DNA of 64,000 nt from Oscillospiraceae bacterium (GCA_902795195.1 CADBKF010000002.1:1-64000); one strand, 5' to 3'; shown: positions 14,551 to 26,333, counted from the first letter of the stretch. Numbers and translations are program-made. The notes: a model not told the origin generated them from the sequence alone.

Positions 14551-17307
14551 ATGCTTCCCGAAGAAAAAGCAAGGCTTAAAATCGATAAGCAGCTGATTAA
14601 TGCAGGCTGGGATGTCGTTTCCAGGGATGAGTATGTACCACAAAGCTCGTCCGCGGTAAAAGAAGCGCTCATGCTAGGCAACACCGAAAGTGACTACCTG
14701 CTCTTTGTGGATGACAAAGCGATTGCTGTTCTTGAAGCAAAGCGTGAAGAAAACCCATTGGGCGTGGATGTGCAGGGGCAGGCAGAGGACTATGCCTGCA
14801 ATCCGCAGGATTGGTATGGAGTTTGGTTCCCAGATCAAATCCCCCTGGTGTATCTTGCAAATGGCAAGAAGATTCTCTTCAGGAACATGCTGCATCCGGG
14901 AAGCGACTATGTTGAGCTTTCAGCTATGCATTCCCCGAAGAAAATGCTGCAATTGATTGGTCAAGTCTCCGAATATGGTGCTCTGCCCCGATTGGATCAA
15001 CGCGGGCTGCGTGAATGCCAGTACCGAGCTGAGCGCAAATTTGAGGAAAACTTAAAAGAGGGAAAGAAAAAGAACCTTGCCATTTTGGCGACCGGTTCTG
15101 GGAAAACATACCTGGCTTGCTTGGCAAGCTATCGGTTGTTGAATTATACACCGGCTAATAGGGTTCTGTTTCTTGCAGATAGAAATAACCTTGCGCGTCA
15201 GGCCTTATCGGAGTTCTCCACGTTCTCCCGCACAGAGGGTCAACAGGATATGAGTTCTTTGTATGTGATAAACCAGCTAAAGAAGAACGAAGATATCTCA
15301 GCCGATATTGTGATCTCAACGATACAGAAGCTGTATGCGGTTTTAACTGGAAAAACGCTTTCTAATGACGAAAGTGAAGACGCCGAAGATGAGAGAAATA
15401 TCATAGAGGAAGAAAAAGACGACAAGAAGATCGTTCAGCTCGACGAGAATCTGACACTGCCGCCCGATTACTTCCAGCTTATCATCGTGGACGAATGCCA
15501 CAGATCCATTTATGGAAAATGGCGAGCTGTGCTGGATTACTTCTCTTCCGCAATCGTTCTCGGTTTGACCGCTACGCCGACGCCAGAGGCCCTTGCGTTC
15601 TTTGATAATAACAAAGTTGCGGAGTATGGGATCGAAGAATCCGAAGTGGATGGCGTGAACGTCCCACCGCGTGTATATCGGATTATTACGAAGGTCACTG
15701 AGCATGGCGGGGCCATCAAGGCAGGCACAAAAGTTAAGGAGAAATCGCGCCGGACGGGTAAAGAAGCCAGCTATAATGTTGCGCATCGCGTAGATTATGG
15801 CTCCAACGAGCTCGATCGCTCCGTTGTAAACCCGGAGCAAATTCGAGAGGTTTTGGAAGCATATAAGAAAGCCATCTATTCAGAGCTATATCCCGATCGA
15901 GAGGAAAAATGGCAGTATGTTCCCAAGACTTTGATCTTCGCCAAAGACGATAACCATGCAACGGAAATCGTTGAAGCGGTAAAAGAAGTGTTTGGCTCCG
16001 TGTTTGAAGATGGAGAAGTACCGGAACATTTCGTTCAAAAAATCACATATACAGCGGGAGACTCAAACCAGCTGATCAATAATCTCCGAACCACAAAGGA
16101 TTTTCGAATTGCGGTGACTGTAACCCTGGTTGCAACCGGAACGGATGTAAAGCCTCTGGAAGTTGTCCTGTTTATGAAGGACGTGCATTCTGACGTGCTG
16201 TACACGCAGATGAAGGGGCGCGGCTGCCGTCGCATTGATGATGACAAGCTGCGGGAAGTCACACCGAATGCCAACACAAAGGATTGCTATTACATTGTGG
16301 ATGCGGTTGGCGTTACGGAATCGACGAAGGTCATTCCACATCCGGTCATGGGAAACAACTCCGGCGTCAAACTGCTTCCCTTGGACAAGCTGCTTGAGCA
16401 TCTGGCGCACAATGAGTTGAGCGATGAAAACCTGTGGCTTCTCCGGGATTATTGCTCTTCCATCCATCGGCGCTATGAAAACAACGCCCTCTTTGGGCGG
16501 CATCTGGATTCCTTTATCAATTCATTCGGCTTTACACCGAGAACAATCGCCTTCAACATCCAGCAAGCATACGATGCAGAGATTCTGCCGCCGTTTGTAA
16601 GTCCTTCACAGGACAATACAGACCGTATGACCTTGATTTACGATCTGATCACCAGTGTTCCCGCCCGGCGCAAGCTGCTGGAGATGCAAAAGGGCTACGT
16701 TGTGACGACCGAAGAAGATCCGGACGAGCTGATTTACGCAGGGTTCTCCAAAGAAACGGCGAAGTCTTTCATAGAGAACTTTGAAAAGTATTTGGAAGAA
16801 AATAAGGACAGCATCGAGGCGCTGCGGATCATTTATAATTCTGAAGATACCGTCATCACACACAGCATGCTGGTAGATCTGCGGGATCGTCTGCTGGCAG
16901 AAAGCCGCCAATACAGCGCATTTCAGATCTGGAAGAATTATCGTGTGCTGGATGAAGTCGGCAATGTGGACGAATTGGATATGAAGACCAATGTCAACAT
17001 GCTGACCAACCTGATTCAGATCGTGCGCTATGCGTACAAGAAGAACCAAAAGCTCAGCAGCCTGCTCAAAGGCTATGCGCAGCGTTTCAACCTGTACTGC
17101 GGTCAGGCACAGCGTGAACTTTCCGAAGACCAAAAAGAAATCATGCGGCGGATTGCGGACTATGTCATCCATGGTGGTGCGATCTCCGTCATGGAGTTGA
17201 ACGAAATTGATACGGACCTCTGGCGGAAGGGTGTTACCCGCTTTGGTGCATCCACGCTGGGAGAGGAAATGCAGGTTATGTCAAAATTCCTGCTGAAAGC
17301 AGCATAA
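14551..17307 (+). CDS. hsdR: Type I restriction enzyme, R subunit
   Basis: The 918-residue HsdR provides ATP-driven DNA translocation and cleavage for the HsdRMS complex. The N-terminal nuclease motif is D48 (ESDYLL) with E62-A-K64 (VLEAKRE). The helicase core has Walker A ATGSGKT (180-186), DECH (314-317) and GLTATPT (338-344). Motif VI-like residues appear at QMKGRGCRR. The C-terminal ~300 residues match the EcoEI-type coupling domain. GAAAGGA precedes the ATG. hsdM starts 13 bp after its stop. Length and motifs are complete, so it should be functional. Confidence 0.95.
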   Translation: MLPEEKARLKIDKQLINAGWDVVSRDEYVPQSSSAVKEALMLGNTESDYLLFVDDKAIAVLEAKREENPLGVDVQGQAEDYACNPQDWYGVWFPDQIPLVYLANGKKILFRNMLHPGSDYVELSAMHSPKKMLQLIGQVSEYGALPRLDQRGLRECQYRAERKFEENLKEGKKKNLAILATGSGKTYLACLASYRLLNYTPANRVLFLADRNNLARQALSEFSTFSRTEGQQDMSSLYVINQLKKNEDISADIVISTIQKLYAVLTGKTLSNDESEDAEDERNIIEEEKDDKKIVQLDENLTLPPDYFQLIIVDECHRSIYGKWRAVLDYFSSAIVLGLTATPTPEALAFFDNNKVAEYGIEESEVDGVNVPPRVYRIITKVTEHGGAIKAGTKVKEKSRRTGKEASYNVAHRVDYGSNELDRSVVNPEQIREVLEAYKKAIYSELYPDREEKWQYVPKTLIFAKDDNHATEIVEAVKEVFGSVFEDGEVPEHFVQKITYTAGDSNQLINNLRTTKDFRIAVTVTLVATGTDVKPLEVVLFMKDVHSDVLYTQMKGRGCRRIDDDKLREVTPNANTKDCYYIVDAVGVTESTKVIPHPVMGNNSGVKLLPLDKLLEHLAHNELSDENLWLLRDYCSSIHRRYENNALFGRHLDSFINSFGFTPRTIAFNIQQAYDAEILPPFVSPSQDNTDRMTLIYDLITSVPARRKLLEMQKGYVVTTEEDPDELIYAGFSKETAKSFIENFEKYLEENKDSIEALRIIYNSEDTVITHSMLVDLRDRLLAESRQYSAFQIWKNYRVLDEVGNVDELDMKTNVNMLTNLIQIVRYAYKKNQKLSSLLKGYAQRFNLYCGQAQRELSEDQKEIMRRIADYVIHGGAISVMELNEIDTDLWRKGVTRFGASTLGEEMQVMSKFLLKAA

Positions 17308-17314
17308 GAGGTAG

Positions 17315-20106
<2,792 letters not shown>

Positions 20107-20118
20107 TGAGGTGAAATA

Positions 20119-20352
20119 ATGATTGACTATTATAATCTGAAAAAGAATTATATTGCTGCAGTTCAAATGGGCTTGAATATGGGCTTGGCAGATCCAGAGC
20201 ACGGAAATGATCTTCTTCACAAATTCTGTGAAAATCTAATTGATAACAGTCATTACAGTGAACAAGACAAGCGCTATATGAAGCACGACTTAGAGCTTGT
20301 CAAAGAAGCACTAGCAAAAGAAATTGAACAAATTGATTCAACATGTGTCTAA
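20119..20352 (+). CDS. Small helical protein between hsdS and the ATPase
   Basis: The 77-residue charged, probably all-helical protein reads MIDYYNLKKNYIAAVQMGLNMGL..., ends EIEQIDSTCV and has no recognised family. It follows hsdS by 12 bp with its own GAGGTG site, so it is co-transcribed. It could be an accessory subunit, an inhibitor of restriction, or a partner of the downstream ATPase. Nothing in the sequence decides between these. Confidence 0.65.
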   Translation: MIDYYNLKKNYIAAVQMGLNMGLADPEHGNDLLHKFCENLIDNSHYSEQDKRYMKHDLELVKEALAKEIEQIDSTCV

Positions 20353-20478
20353 TTTGTTGTTTTGAACACAGGTGTTTTCTATCCTTTTTTCTTGTTGAAC
20401 AGTATCAATTTACTGACCAATTTGAGGAATGAACTTGCTGTTTGTGGTGAGGAAACTATAAGAAAGAGAGACATAAAA

Positions 20479-21948
20479 ATGGATATTGAATTGATTAGAA
20501 AAATTGACTTTGGCGAAATAGATGGATATGGCGATCCAAATCTAGAGAAATATTTTTTAGACAATGGGTATTGGGAGAAAATAATAAATGGAAATGTTTT
20601 CTTCGTAGTTGGGAAAAAAGGAACAGGAAAGTCTGCAATATTTCGCATGATTGAAAATGAATCATACAAAAATGGTGCGATTATTGTGAACAAAGATTTT
20701 GGTGAATTTCCATTTGAGAAACTATTAGAACTCAATGATGATAGTTTTGCAAAACCCAATCAATACCAAACAATTTGGAAAAACGTAGTTTTTAATCTAT
20801 TTATCCAAGCTATCGCAAGACTTCCTTTTGAAAACAATGCATACTACGAAGAGATAGTGTCATATAGGGATATGTTCCTAGGAAATGCCGTTGAATTGCA
20901 TAAAGATATTATCTCAAAAGCCTCAAAAATAGAAGGGAGTCTTTTAATAAAAAACATAGGTGGCAACATTGCAAGTGAAGTAAGTCAAAGCTATAAATAT
21001 GGTGATGACAACATCACCATGGTTAATTCAAGATTGAGCGATTTGCTTGTTAATTATTTCGTTACCACTGCTACTGAAAGCAAAATCATAATTCAGTTTG
21101 ATAGACTTGATGATAATTATAATCAGTATCAAGATCTTGAAGAGTATTATCAGGCAATAATAAGTCTTTTTAAGACAGTATATAGCTTTAATCAGCTACT
21201 GCGTTCTAAAAGAGTAACAAACGCAAAAGTAGTTCTTTATATCCGCTCGGATATCATTAAAGCAATTGCTTCACGTGATGCTGAAAGTGCACGCTGGGAT
21301 GATTTTCGATTGGATCTAAATTGGAAAATGAATAGCATTAAAGAGGCATATCAGTCTGATCTTTACAAAATGGTTGAGAAAAGAATTCAAGCATCCGGCC
21401 GGGAATTTGAAGGAAAATCATTTAGTGATGTTTTTGACATTGACGATAAAACATTAAAAGGATGCGGGATACGAGATTTGTTCAAATCACTTGTATTGCA
21501 AACGCTATTTAGACCACGAGACCTTATAAGCCTATTAAAAACACTTCAGAGAGAAATACTTAGAAACGGCCAATTCAATGAGGCAGTTTATACAGAAACA
21601 TTAAAAAAGTACTCCAATTGGCTTGTAAATACCGAGATAGCAAATGAGATCAATCCAGTATTGCGTGAAGATTACAAATACGTGATAGAGCTATTACGGC
21701 TGTGCGGATCAAAAAATATAAGTGTTAAAACTTTTTCCGAGAGATACAATTCTGTCAAGCACGCTTTTCACCTTAACCCTTTAGAATTACTTGAATACTT
21801 ATATGGAGTTGGGATAATTGAAAACACCTGGAGAAATAAAAAAACCGGAAAATATATGCATAGGTCAATCTTCAGAAATGAAGGAGATTTTGATAGAAAT
21901 ATGCAATTGAGAATTATTCCATCTGTATGGAACGGATTAACGGTATAA
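20479..21948 (+). CDS. P-loop ATPase, Sll1717-like
   Basis: The 489-residue protein has FFVVGKKGTGKSAIF with Walker A at 45-52, just after GDPNLEKYFLDNGYWEKIING. An acidic IIIQFDRLDD (203-212) is the likely Walker B, and R-finger-like arginines occur around YIRSDI. The opening matches the Sll1717 family of P-loop ATPases, related in style to KAP-type defence ATPases. The ATG at 20479 has AAGAGAG eight to fifteen bases upstream, and a longer frame from 20362 lacks a ribosome site. The gene is much more AT-rich than hsdRM. Its role is unknown; the position after a type I system suggests defence. Confidence 0.7.
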   Translation: MDIELIRKIDFGEIDGYGDPNLEKYFLDNGYWEKIINGNVFFVVGKKGTGKSAIFRMIENESYKNGAIIVNKDFGEFPFEKLLELNDDSFAKPNQYQTIWKNVVFNLFIQAIARLPFENNAYYEEIVSYRDMFLGNAVELHKDIISKASKIEGSLLIKNIGGNIASEVSQSYKYGDDNITMVNSRLSDLLVNYFVTTATESKIIIQFDRLDDNYNQYQDLEEYYQAIISLFKTVYSFNQLLRSKRVTNAKVVLYIRSDIIKAIASRDAESARWDDFRLDLNWKMNSIKEAYQSDLYKMVEKRIQASGREFEGKSFSDVFDIDDKTLKGCGIRDLFKSLVLQTLFRPRDLISLLKTLQREILRNGQFNEAVYTETLKKYSNWLVNTEIANEINPVLREDYKYVIELLRLCGSKNISVKTFSERYNSVKHAFHLNPLELLEYLYGVGIIENTWRNKKTGKYMHRSIFRNEGDFDRNMQLRIIPSVWNGLTV

Positions 21949-22043
21949 CGGCCATTCTCTATGTCTTCTTTAGATATGCTCATTGACTTGATTATTGCCA
22001 CACAATCCTTTTTCAAGCCATTCGTAAATAAATGAACTCTAGG

Positions 22044-22083
22044 AAAGGCACCCCGTAACCTATTGGTTAAACGAGGTGCCTTT
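22044..22083. terminator. Bidirectional terminator
   Basis: AAAGGCACC (22044-22052) pairs with GGTGCCTTT (22075-22083), with nested CGTAACC/GGTT-ACG pairing in between and TTTTCTTTCT after it. It separates the co-directional cargo from the opposing DUF4143 ATPase gene. Confidence 0.8.
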
Positions 22084-22121
22084 TCTTTCTCATCGTAGTT
22101 GCGTATGATTTGCCCAAGTAA

Positions 22122-23438
22122 TCAAAAGAACATCACATCATAGATTGGCAAATACACAATATTGCCGGTTTGCGTGACGGTTCGTTCGTTAGACAGCACA
22201 AAGGCCTTTTTTACATGATAATCCGGGTTGCTGACAAAGGTGTTTAAGGCGCTGTGGACGGTGAAATCTCTGCCGGACTTCACTTCGATGGGGACTGCGG
22301 AGAGGCTGTCATAGTCGTCGATCAGGAAATCAACCTCGCCCTTGCTGCGGTTGTCATAGTAAAACAGCGGATGTCCGTGCGCAGCAAGCTCTGTCGCAAC
22401 AACTGTCTCGTAGAGTGCACCGAGATTGACGCTGCGTTCATCGTCCAACACAGCGCGGATGTTGTCGCCGTAGAGAATGCCGCTCAGGATGCCGACGTCG
22501 TTCAGGTAGAGCTTCAGCAGGTTTTTTCCCGCAGACTGGAGCAGCGGAAACACCGGCGTGGAGATCGCCTGCACGCTACACGCGATTCCTGCGCTGACCA
22601 AGTAGTCAAATTCGTCCTGGTAGTTCCGAAAGGTCTTTCCTTTCTTGTTCTCGATGCTCTGGGCAACAACGCGCTTCTTCTTGTTCTCCATGTTGGAGGG
22701 GATCAGGTCATAGATTCTGCGAATATTCAGCTTGCGCGCGGTGTCGTATTTGGACGCATCCGCGGCATAGTAGTCATGAATTTCCGCTTGAATCTCGCGT
22801 ACGGCGCGGATGTTTTTCTCTGCTACATACGCATTCACCGCGTCAGGCATTCCGCCGACAAGAAGATACTTTCGGAACAGATCCATCATCCGCTGATGTA
22901 CCGCCTCATGTGGAGTTTCCAACTGCTCGAACTTCTGCCGTATCACGGAAACAGCCTGCTGATTGACGCCATTGGCGTAGAGAAATTCCTCAAAATCCAG
23001 CGGATACATCCGCACCTTACGGATGCTGCCCATCGGAATGGAGCTGGTCTCCGCCAATGTGACACCCAGAAGAGACCCGCTGGCGATATAGGTAAACCGC
23101 CCATCCTGCACCAAGAATTTCAGCAGCGTGAGAAGCTCTGGATATGCCTGAATCTCGTCAAGAAAGATTAGCGTATTTTCCCGCTGCTTCATCCGATCTC
23201 CGGCCAGCATGCTGACCTGCAAATAAAAGTCCTCTACAGACCGGACACTAGCAAAAAGCCGCGGCCCGACAGAATCTTCGATCAGGTTGATTTCGATATA
23301 ATTCTCAAACAGGCGCTGCCCGACATGATGGATGATGTACGTCTTGCCCACCTGACGTGCTCCGTCAATCAGCAAAATCTTCTTGTCATCAGATTTCAGA
23401 TGCTCTTCAATCAGCGTTTCAATTTTTCGGTACAGCAT
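22122..23438 (-). CDS. AAA/DUF4143 family ATPase
   Basis: The 438-residue protein has an N-terminal AAA_14 domain with Walker A GARQVGKT (26-33), Walker B TLIFLDEIQ (near 88-96) and SGS sensor (near 120). The C-terminal DUF4143 domain has VDFLI and EVKSGRDF, a PD-(D/E)XK-like pattern (D in EVDF, E-V-K). Such proteins are common and patchily distributed in gut bacteria and have no settled role. The ATG at 23438 has AGGAGG at eight bases. An open extension upstream encodes repeated LKSH units and is better read as promoter DNA. It is convergent with the cargo operon. Confidence 0.85.
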   Translation of the reverse strand: MLYRKIETLIEEHLKSDDKKILLIDGARQVGKTYIIHHVGQRLFENYIEINLIEDSVGPRLFASVRSVEDFYLQVSMLAGDRMKQRENTLIFLDEIQAYPELLTLLKFLVQDGRFTYIASGSLLGVTLAETSSIPMGSIRKVRMYPLDFEEFLYANGVNQQAVSVIRQKFEQLETPHEAVHQRMMDLFRKYLLVGGMPDAVNAYVAEKNIRAVREIQAEIHDYYAADASKYDTARKLNIRRIYDLIPSNMENKKKRVVAQSIENKKGKTFRNYQDEFDYLVSAGIACSVQAISTPVFPLLQSAGKNLLKLYLNDVGILSGILYGDNIRAVLDDERSVNLGALYETVVATELAAHGHPLFYYDNRSKGEVDFLIDDYDSLSAVPIEVKSGRDFTVHSALNTFVSNPDYHVKKAFVLSNERTVTQTGNIVYLPIYDVMFF

Positions 23439-23453
23439 GTTCAATCCTCCTCT

Positions 23454-23564
23454 ATGACTTTTCAACAGGATTCTATCGTTAAAAATATGACTTTTCAATA
23501 AGATTATATCATCATGAAAATGACTTTTCAATATATATTTGTCGAAAATAATACAACTTTTCAA
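23454..23564 (-). promoter_or_regulatory. Four 12-bp repeats with exact 33-bp period, forming tandem promoters
   Basis: On the minus strand TTGAAAAGTCAT lies at 23454-23465, 23487-23498 and 23520-23531, and TTGAAAAGTTGT at 23553-23564. Each TTGAAA is a -35-like box. The third is followed after 17 bp by perfect TATAAT (23503-23508), the second by TAGAAT (23470-23475, also 17 bp) and the fourth by a weaker CAAATA (23536-23541). The first would place its -10 over the start codon. So the array contains at least two good tandem promoters for the DUF4143 ATPase. Confidence 0.7.
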
Positions 23565-23717
23565 AACATGGTGATATAGAACGACGCCTTTTAGATTCCT
23601 GCGTACGCAAAATGAGGCTTGCAAACCCGTAAAAACACTGGCTTGTTTTACTGCTTTCCGGCACGGGTAATATGATTTCCTTCTCCTGCCCGTTTTTGGT
23701 ATTCAATCTGCGTACGC

Positions 23718-23743
23718 AAAAAGCTGCCCCAAACTGGGGCAGC
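23718..23743 (-). terminator. Terminator of the DUF6061-like gene
   Basis: On the minus strand GCTGCCCC and GGGGCAGC (23723-23743) close a 5-base loop and are followed by TTTTT (23718-23722). Confidence 0.8.
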
Positions 23744-23779
23744 TTTGGATAGGATTGTTCAAACAAATCTGACTCTTTC

Positions 23780-24028
23780 TCAATCAAGTTGACCGTGGCT
23801 TGTAACCAGTTGCAGATACTCCGCAACGTCTCCGCTTAGAACGAGGTCTGCATAGGCTGCTGGATCGTTATAGATCAAATAATCCAGCTCGGATTGCTCG
23901 AAGCGGTTTCGAGCGAATTGGTTTTCGACGGCGATGCAGTCGATAGCGAGCATGGAGCCATCGGAGTATTTGACTTCCACACAGGCGGTGTCTAGGTTGT
24001 AGCAACATGAGATTCGTTTGTGATTCAT
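23780..24028 (-). CDS. DUF6061-like small protein
   Basis: The 82-residue protein MNHKRISCCYNLDTACVEVKYSDG... carries IDCIAVENQFARNRFEQSELDYLIYNDPAAYADLVL. AAGGAG is eight bases before the ATG, and a strong terminator follows. It is the intact version of the frameshifted gene at 74-314, so the same gene sits near the end of both islands. Function unknown. The family name is from memory. Confidence 0.65.
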   Translation of the reverse strand: MNHKRISCCYNLDTACVEVKYSDGSMLAIDCIAVENQFARNRFEQSELDYLIYNDPAAYADLVLSGDVAEYLQLVTSHGQLD

Positions 24029-24176
24029 AGGTGATTTCTCCTTACCCTTGACGTTACCCTTAACGCAAGGAAAAATAATAGAATTAGAAGACTATAAAAT
24101 ACGAAATTCACCCGAAAACAAAACTGATTTACACATTATTGTACATAAAATGTCATAAAAAACGTGATTTCAAGTG

Positions 24177-24236
24177 TTCGAATCCACCTTCCCCCACCAA
24201 TCCCGGACGTGAAAACGTCCGGGATTTTCGTATTTT
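24177..24236 (+). other. Right attachment-site repeat (tRNA 3' end plus terminator)
   Basis: This copy matches 59 of 60 bases of 5407-5466: tRNA 3' end at 24177-24199 and terminator hairpin at 24202-24223 with a T-rich tail. It marks the right end of the integrative element. The sequence beyond it looks like host chromosome. The rest of 24029-24176 is AT-rich and holds no visible gene. Confidence 0.85.
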
Positions 24237-24281
24237 TACGGGAAAACAGAGGATTTTTGATACAAAAAAGAAGGAGAGTGC

Positions 24282-24330
24282 TTGACATGCGAACGATCGG
24301 TCGCTATAATAATAGTGACCGATCGTTCGC
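24282..24330 (+). promoter_or_regulatory. Consensus promoter inside a 14-bp inverted operator
   Basis: TTGACA (24282-24287) and TATAAT (24305-24310) have 17-bp spacing: a perfect consensus. GCGAACGATCGGTC (24289-24302) lies in the spacer, and its exact inverse lies just after the -10 box (24317-24330). Binding of a TetR dimer, or two, would block the promoter completely, so the downstream gene is probably autorepressed. Confidence 0.9.
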
Positions 24331-24351
24331 ATGTTGTTTTGGAGGGATACA

Positions 24352-25464
24352 ATGGCAAATGACACGAAAGAACGGATTTTGATTGCTGCGCTGGAGATGT
24401 TCTCTAAAAACGGTTACGCAGGGACGAACCTCCGGGAATTGGCCGGGTCTCTCGGGATGGGAAAATCCTCAATGTACCGTCATTTTGAGAGCAAGGAGGC
24501 GCTCTGGAACACGCTGCTGGATCGGATGATCGCGTACTATGGCGCGCGCTTCGACTCGAGCGAGCACCTGCCGCCGGTGCCGGATTCCCTGGACGACCTG
24601 GTCTCAATGACCATGCGCATGGTGGATTTCACAGTCCACGACGAAAAGATCGTGATGACGCGCAAGGTGCTGGCCATCGAGCAGTTTCGGGACGAGCGGG
24701 CAAAGCAGCTTGCCACGAAGCATTTTCTCACCGGCCTCACGCAGATGTTCACCCACGTCTTTCGCGGCATGATGGACAAGGGGCTGCTGCGGCAGGATGA
24801 CCCGGAAATGCTGGCCTTTGCCTACACCACGCCGATTTCCGCGCTCATTCACCTCTGCGACCGCGAGCCGGAGAAAGCAGGGGAGGCAACCTCGCAGATC
24901 GAGGCGTTCAGCAGGCACTTTGTTCAGACCTACGGAAAAATCCTCACCGTCAAAGAAGCAGCCTACAGCGTTCTTCGCCTGCTGGGCAAAGGCAAGGGCG
25001 GCTATTCCTACCTGGCCGAACGGGACGGGCAGCAGGTGGTGGTCAAGCAGATCCACCATGAGCCCTGCGACTATTACCGCTTCGGGAACAAGCTTGAAGC
25101 GGAGCTGCGGGATTATGCGCGGCTGCAGCAGGCCGGGATCCGCATTCCGGCCATGCTTGCAGCGGATGAAGCAGCTGAGCGGATCGTGAAGGAGTACATC
25201 GAGGGCGACACCATCTGTGACTTCTTGCGATCCGGCCGTTCCGTGGCGCCGTATCTGCCGCAGGTGCGGGAGATGGCGGCCCAAGCCAAGGCCTGCGGAC
25301 TCAACATCGACTATTTCCCCACCAATTTCGTGGTGCAAGGCGGGCGCATCTGGTATGTGGACTACGAATGCAATGACTACATGGATGAGTGGAGCTTCGA
25401 GAACTGGGGCGTCAAATACTGGTCCAGAACGCCGGAGTTGGAAGAGTATCTGAAACGAGGATGA
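24352..25464 (+). CDS. TetR regulator fused to a kinase-like domain
   Basis: The 370-residue protein starts with a TetR DNA-binding domain (residues 5-50, AGTNLRELAGSLGMGKSSMYRHFESKEAL region) and a ~145-residue ligand-binding domain. From ~199 it continues into a small protein-kinase/phosphotransferase-like domain: glycine loop GKGKGG (212-217), K232 in VVVKQI, catalytic-loop-like NIDYFPTNF (D320, N325) and D337 in YVDYECN (DFG-equivalent). In related bacteria I recall this kinase domain as a separate protein, so the continuous frame is a fusion. GGAGGG precedes the ATG. An operator dyad surrounds its promoter. It ends in an ATGA overlap zone with the acetyltransferase gene. Confidence 0.85.
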   Translation: MANDTKERILIAALEMFSKNGYAGTNLRELAGSLGMGKSSMYRHFESKEALWNTLLDRMIAYYGARFDSSEHLPPVPDSLDDLVSMTMRMVDFTVHDEKIVMTRKVLAIEQFRDERAKQLATKHFLTGLTQMFTHVFRGMMDKGLLRQDDPEMLAFAYTTPISALIHLCDREPEKAGEATSQIEAFSRHFVQTYGKILTVKEAAYSVLRLLGKGKGGYSYLAERDGQQVVVKQIHHEPCDYYRFGNKLEAELRDYARLQQAGIRIPAMLAADEAAERIVKEYIEGDTICDFLRSGRSVAPYLPQVREMAAQAKACGLNIDYFPTNFVVQGGRIWYVDYECNDYMDEWSFENWGVKYWSRTPELEEYLKRG

Positions 25465-25469
25465 GCGGA

Positions 25470-26333
25470 ATGCAATTCAAGCGATATACAAACGAAGACT
25501 ACAACGCCGTCTGTGATTTCCTGATCGCGTTTTGCAGTCGGGACGGGCGGCGCCTCAACTGGAACTGGGGTCGATTTGAATGGATGGTCGGGCACCCGGA
25601 ATTCGACCAGAGCCAGGCCTCCTCCATCGGACTGTGGATGGAGGACGGCAGGGTGATCGGCGCAGCAATTTACGATATGTATTTTGGCGAAGCCTTCTGC
25701 GGCGTGCTGCCGGAATACGAGGCGCTGTATCCGGAAGTTTTGGATTACGCATACCGGGAGCTCAAGGACGAGGCGGGGCTTGGCATTGCGATCTGCGATG
25801 AGGATTGGAAGCAGATCGCAGCCGCAAAGGCGGCCGGCTTTGTCCGCGCAGAGCAAACGGAAACGCTGATGACGCTCGCGCTGGACCGTCCGCGCGCTGC
25901 ACGGCTGCCAGAGGGGCTTTCCTTTGCAGAGCTCGACCCAACTAAGGACGCCGAAGCGCTTCAATGGCTGTTCTGGCAGGGCTTTGACCACGGAACCGAC
26001 CGGACAGAGTTTGAACACACGGAGCAGGTCCCTGCGCGCCCCCGTCCGCACTTCAACCGGCATCTGAGCGTTGCGGCAGTCAATGCCGCGGGAGAGCCGG
26101 TTTCCTGCTGCTGCCTGTGGTTCCGAGAGGGGACCGACGATGCCTACGTGGAGCCGGTCTGCACAATCCCGTCCTACAGAGGAAGGGGCGCCGCAAAAGC
26201 CGTCATCTTTGAGGCGCTGCGGCGCGCCGAAGCGCTCGGCGCAAAGCGGGCCTGCGTCCTCTCGGACATGGAATTCTACAAAAAACTCGGCTTCGTCCCA
26301 AAATGGCACTACACGTTTTATTGGAAGGCGTGA
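25470..26333 (+). CDS. GNAT family N-acetyltransferase
   Basis: The 287-residue protein has two GNAT-like halves. The C-terminal half carries the acetyl-CoA loop YRGRGAAKAVIFEALRRAEALGAKRACVLSD, then YKKLGFVPK. ATG 25470 has GAGG nine bases upstream, while an earlier ATG (25461) overlaps the TetR-kinase stop. It is co-transcribed with the regulator. The substrate is unknown; antibiotic or metabolite acetylation would fit the TetR context. Confidence 0.8.
   Translation: MQFKRYTNEDYNAVCDFLIAFCSRDGRRLNWNWGRFEWMVGHPEFDQSQASSIGLWMEDGRVIGAAIYDMYFGEAFCGVLPEYEALYPEVLDYAYRELKDEAGLGIAICDEDWKQIAAAKAAGFVRAEQTETLMTLALDRPRAARLPEGLSFAELDPTKDAEALQWLFWQGFDHGTDRTEFEHTEQVPARPRPHFNRHLSVAAVNAAGEPVSCCCLWFREGTDDAYVEPVCTIPSYRGRGAAKAVIFEALRRAEALGAKRACVLSDMEFYKKLGFVPKWHYTFYWKA

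Noticed and set aside
20362-20478. An extended N-terminus of the Sll1717-like ATPase
   Set aside because: No ribosome site precedes 20362, and the family-like sequence begins at the ATG at 20479, which has one.
23454-23564. The 33-bp-period array as a CRISPR
   Set aside because: The repeats are only 12 bp, the 21-bp intervals contain -10 boxes, there are no cas genes, and the array abuts a start codon.
22122-23624. A longer DUF4143 ATPase start including the LKSH repeats
   Set aside because: The ATG at 23438 has an ideal ribosome site, and the upstream repeats contain promoter boxes and would be untranslated.
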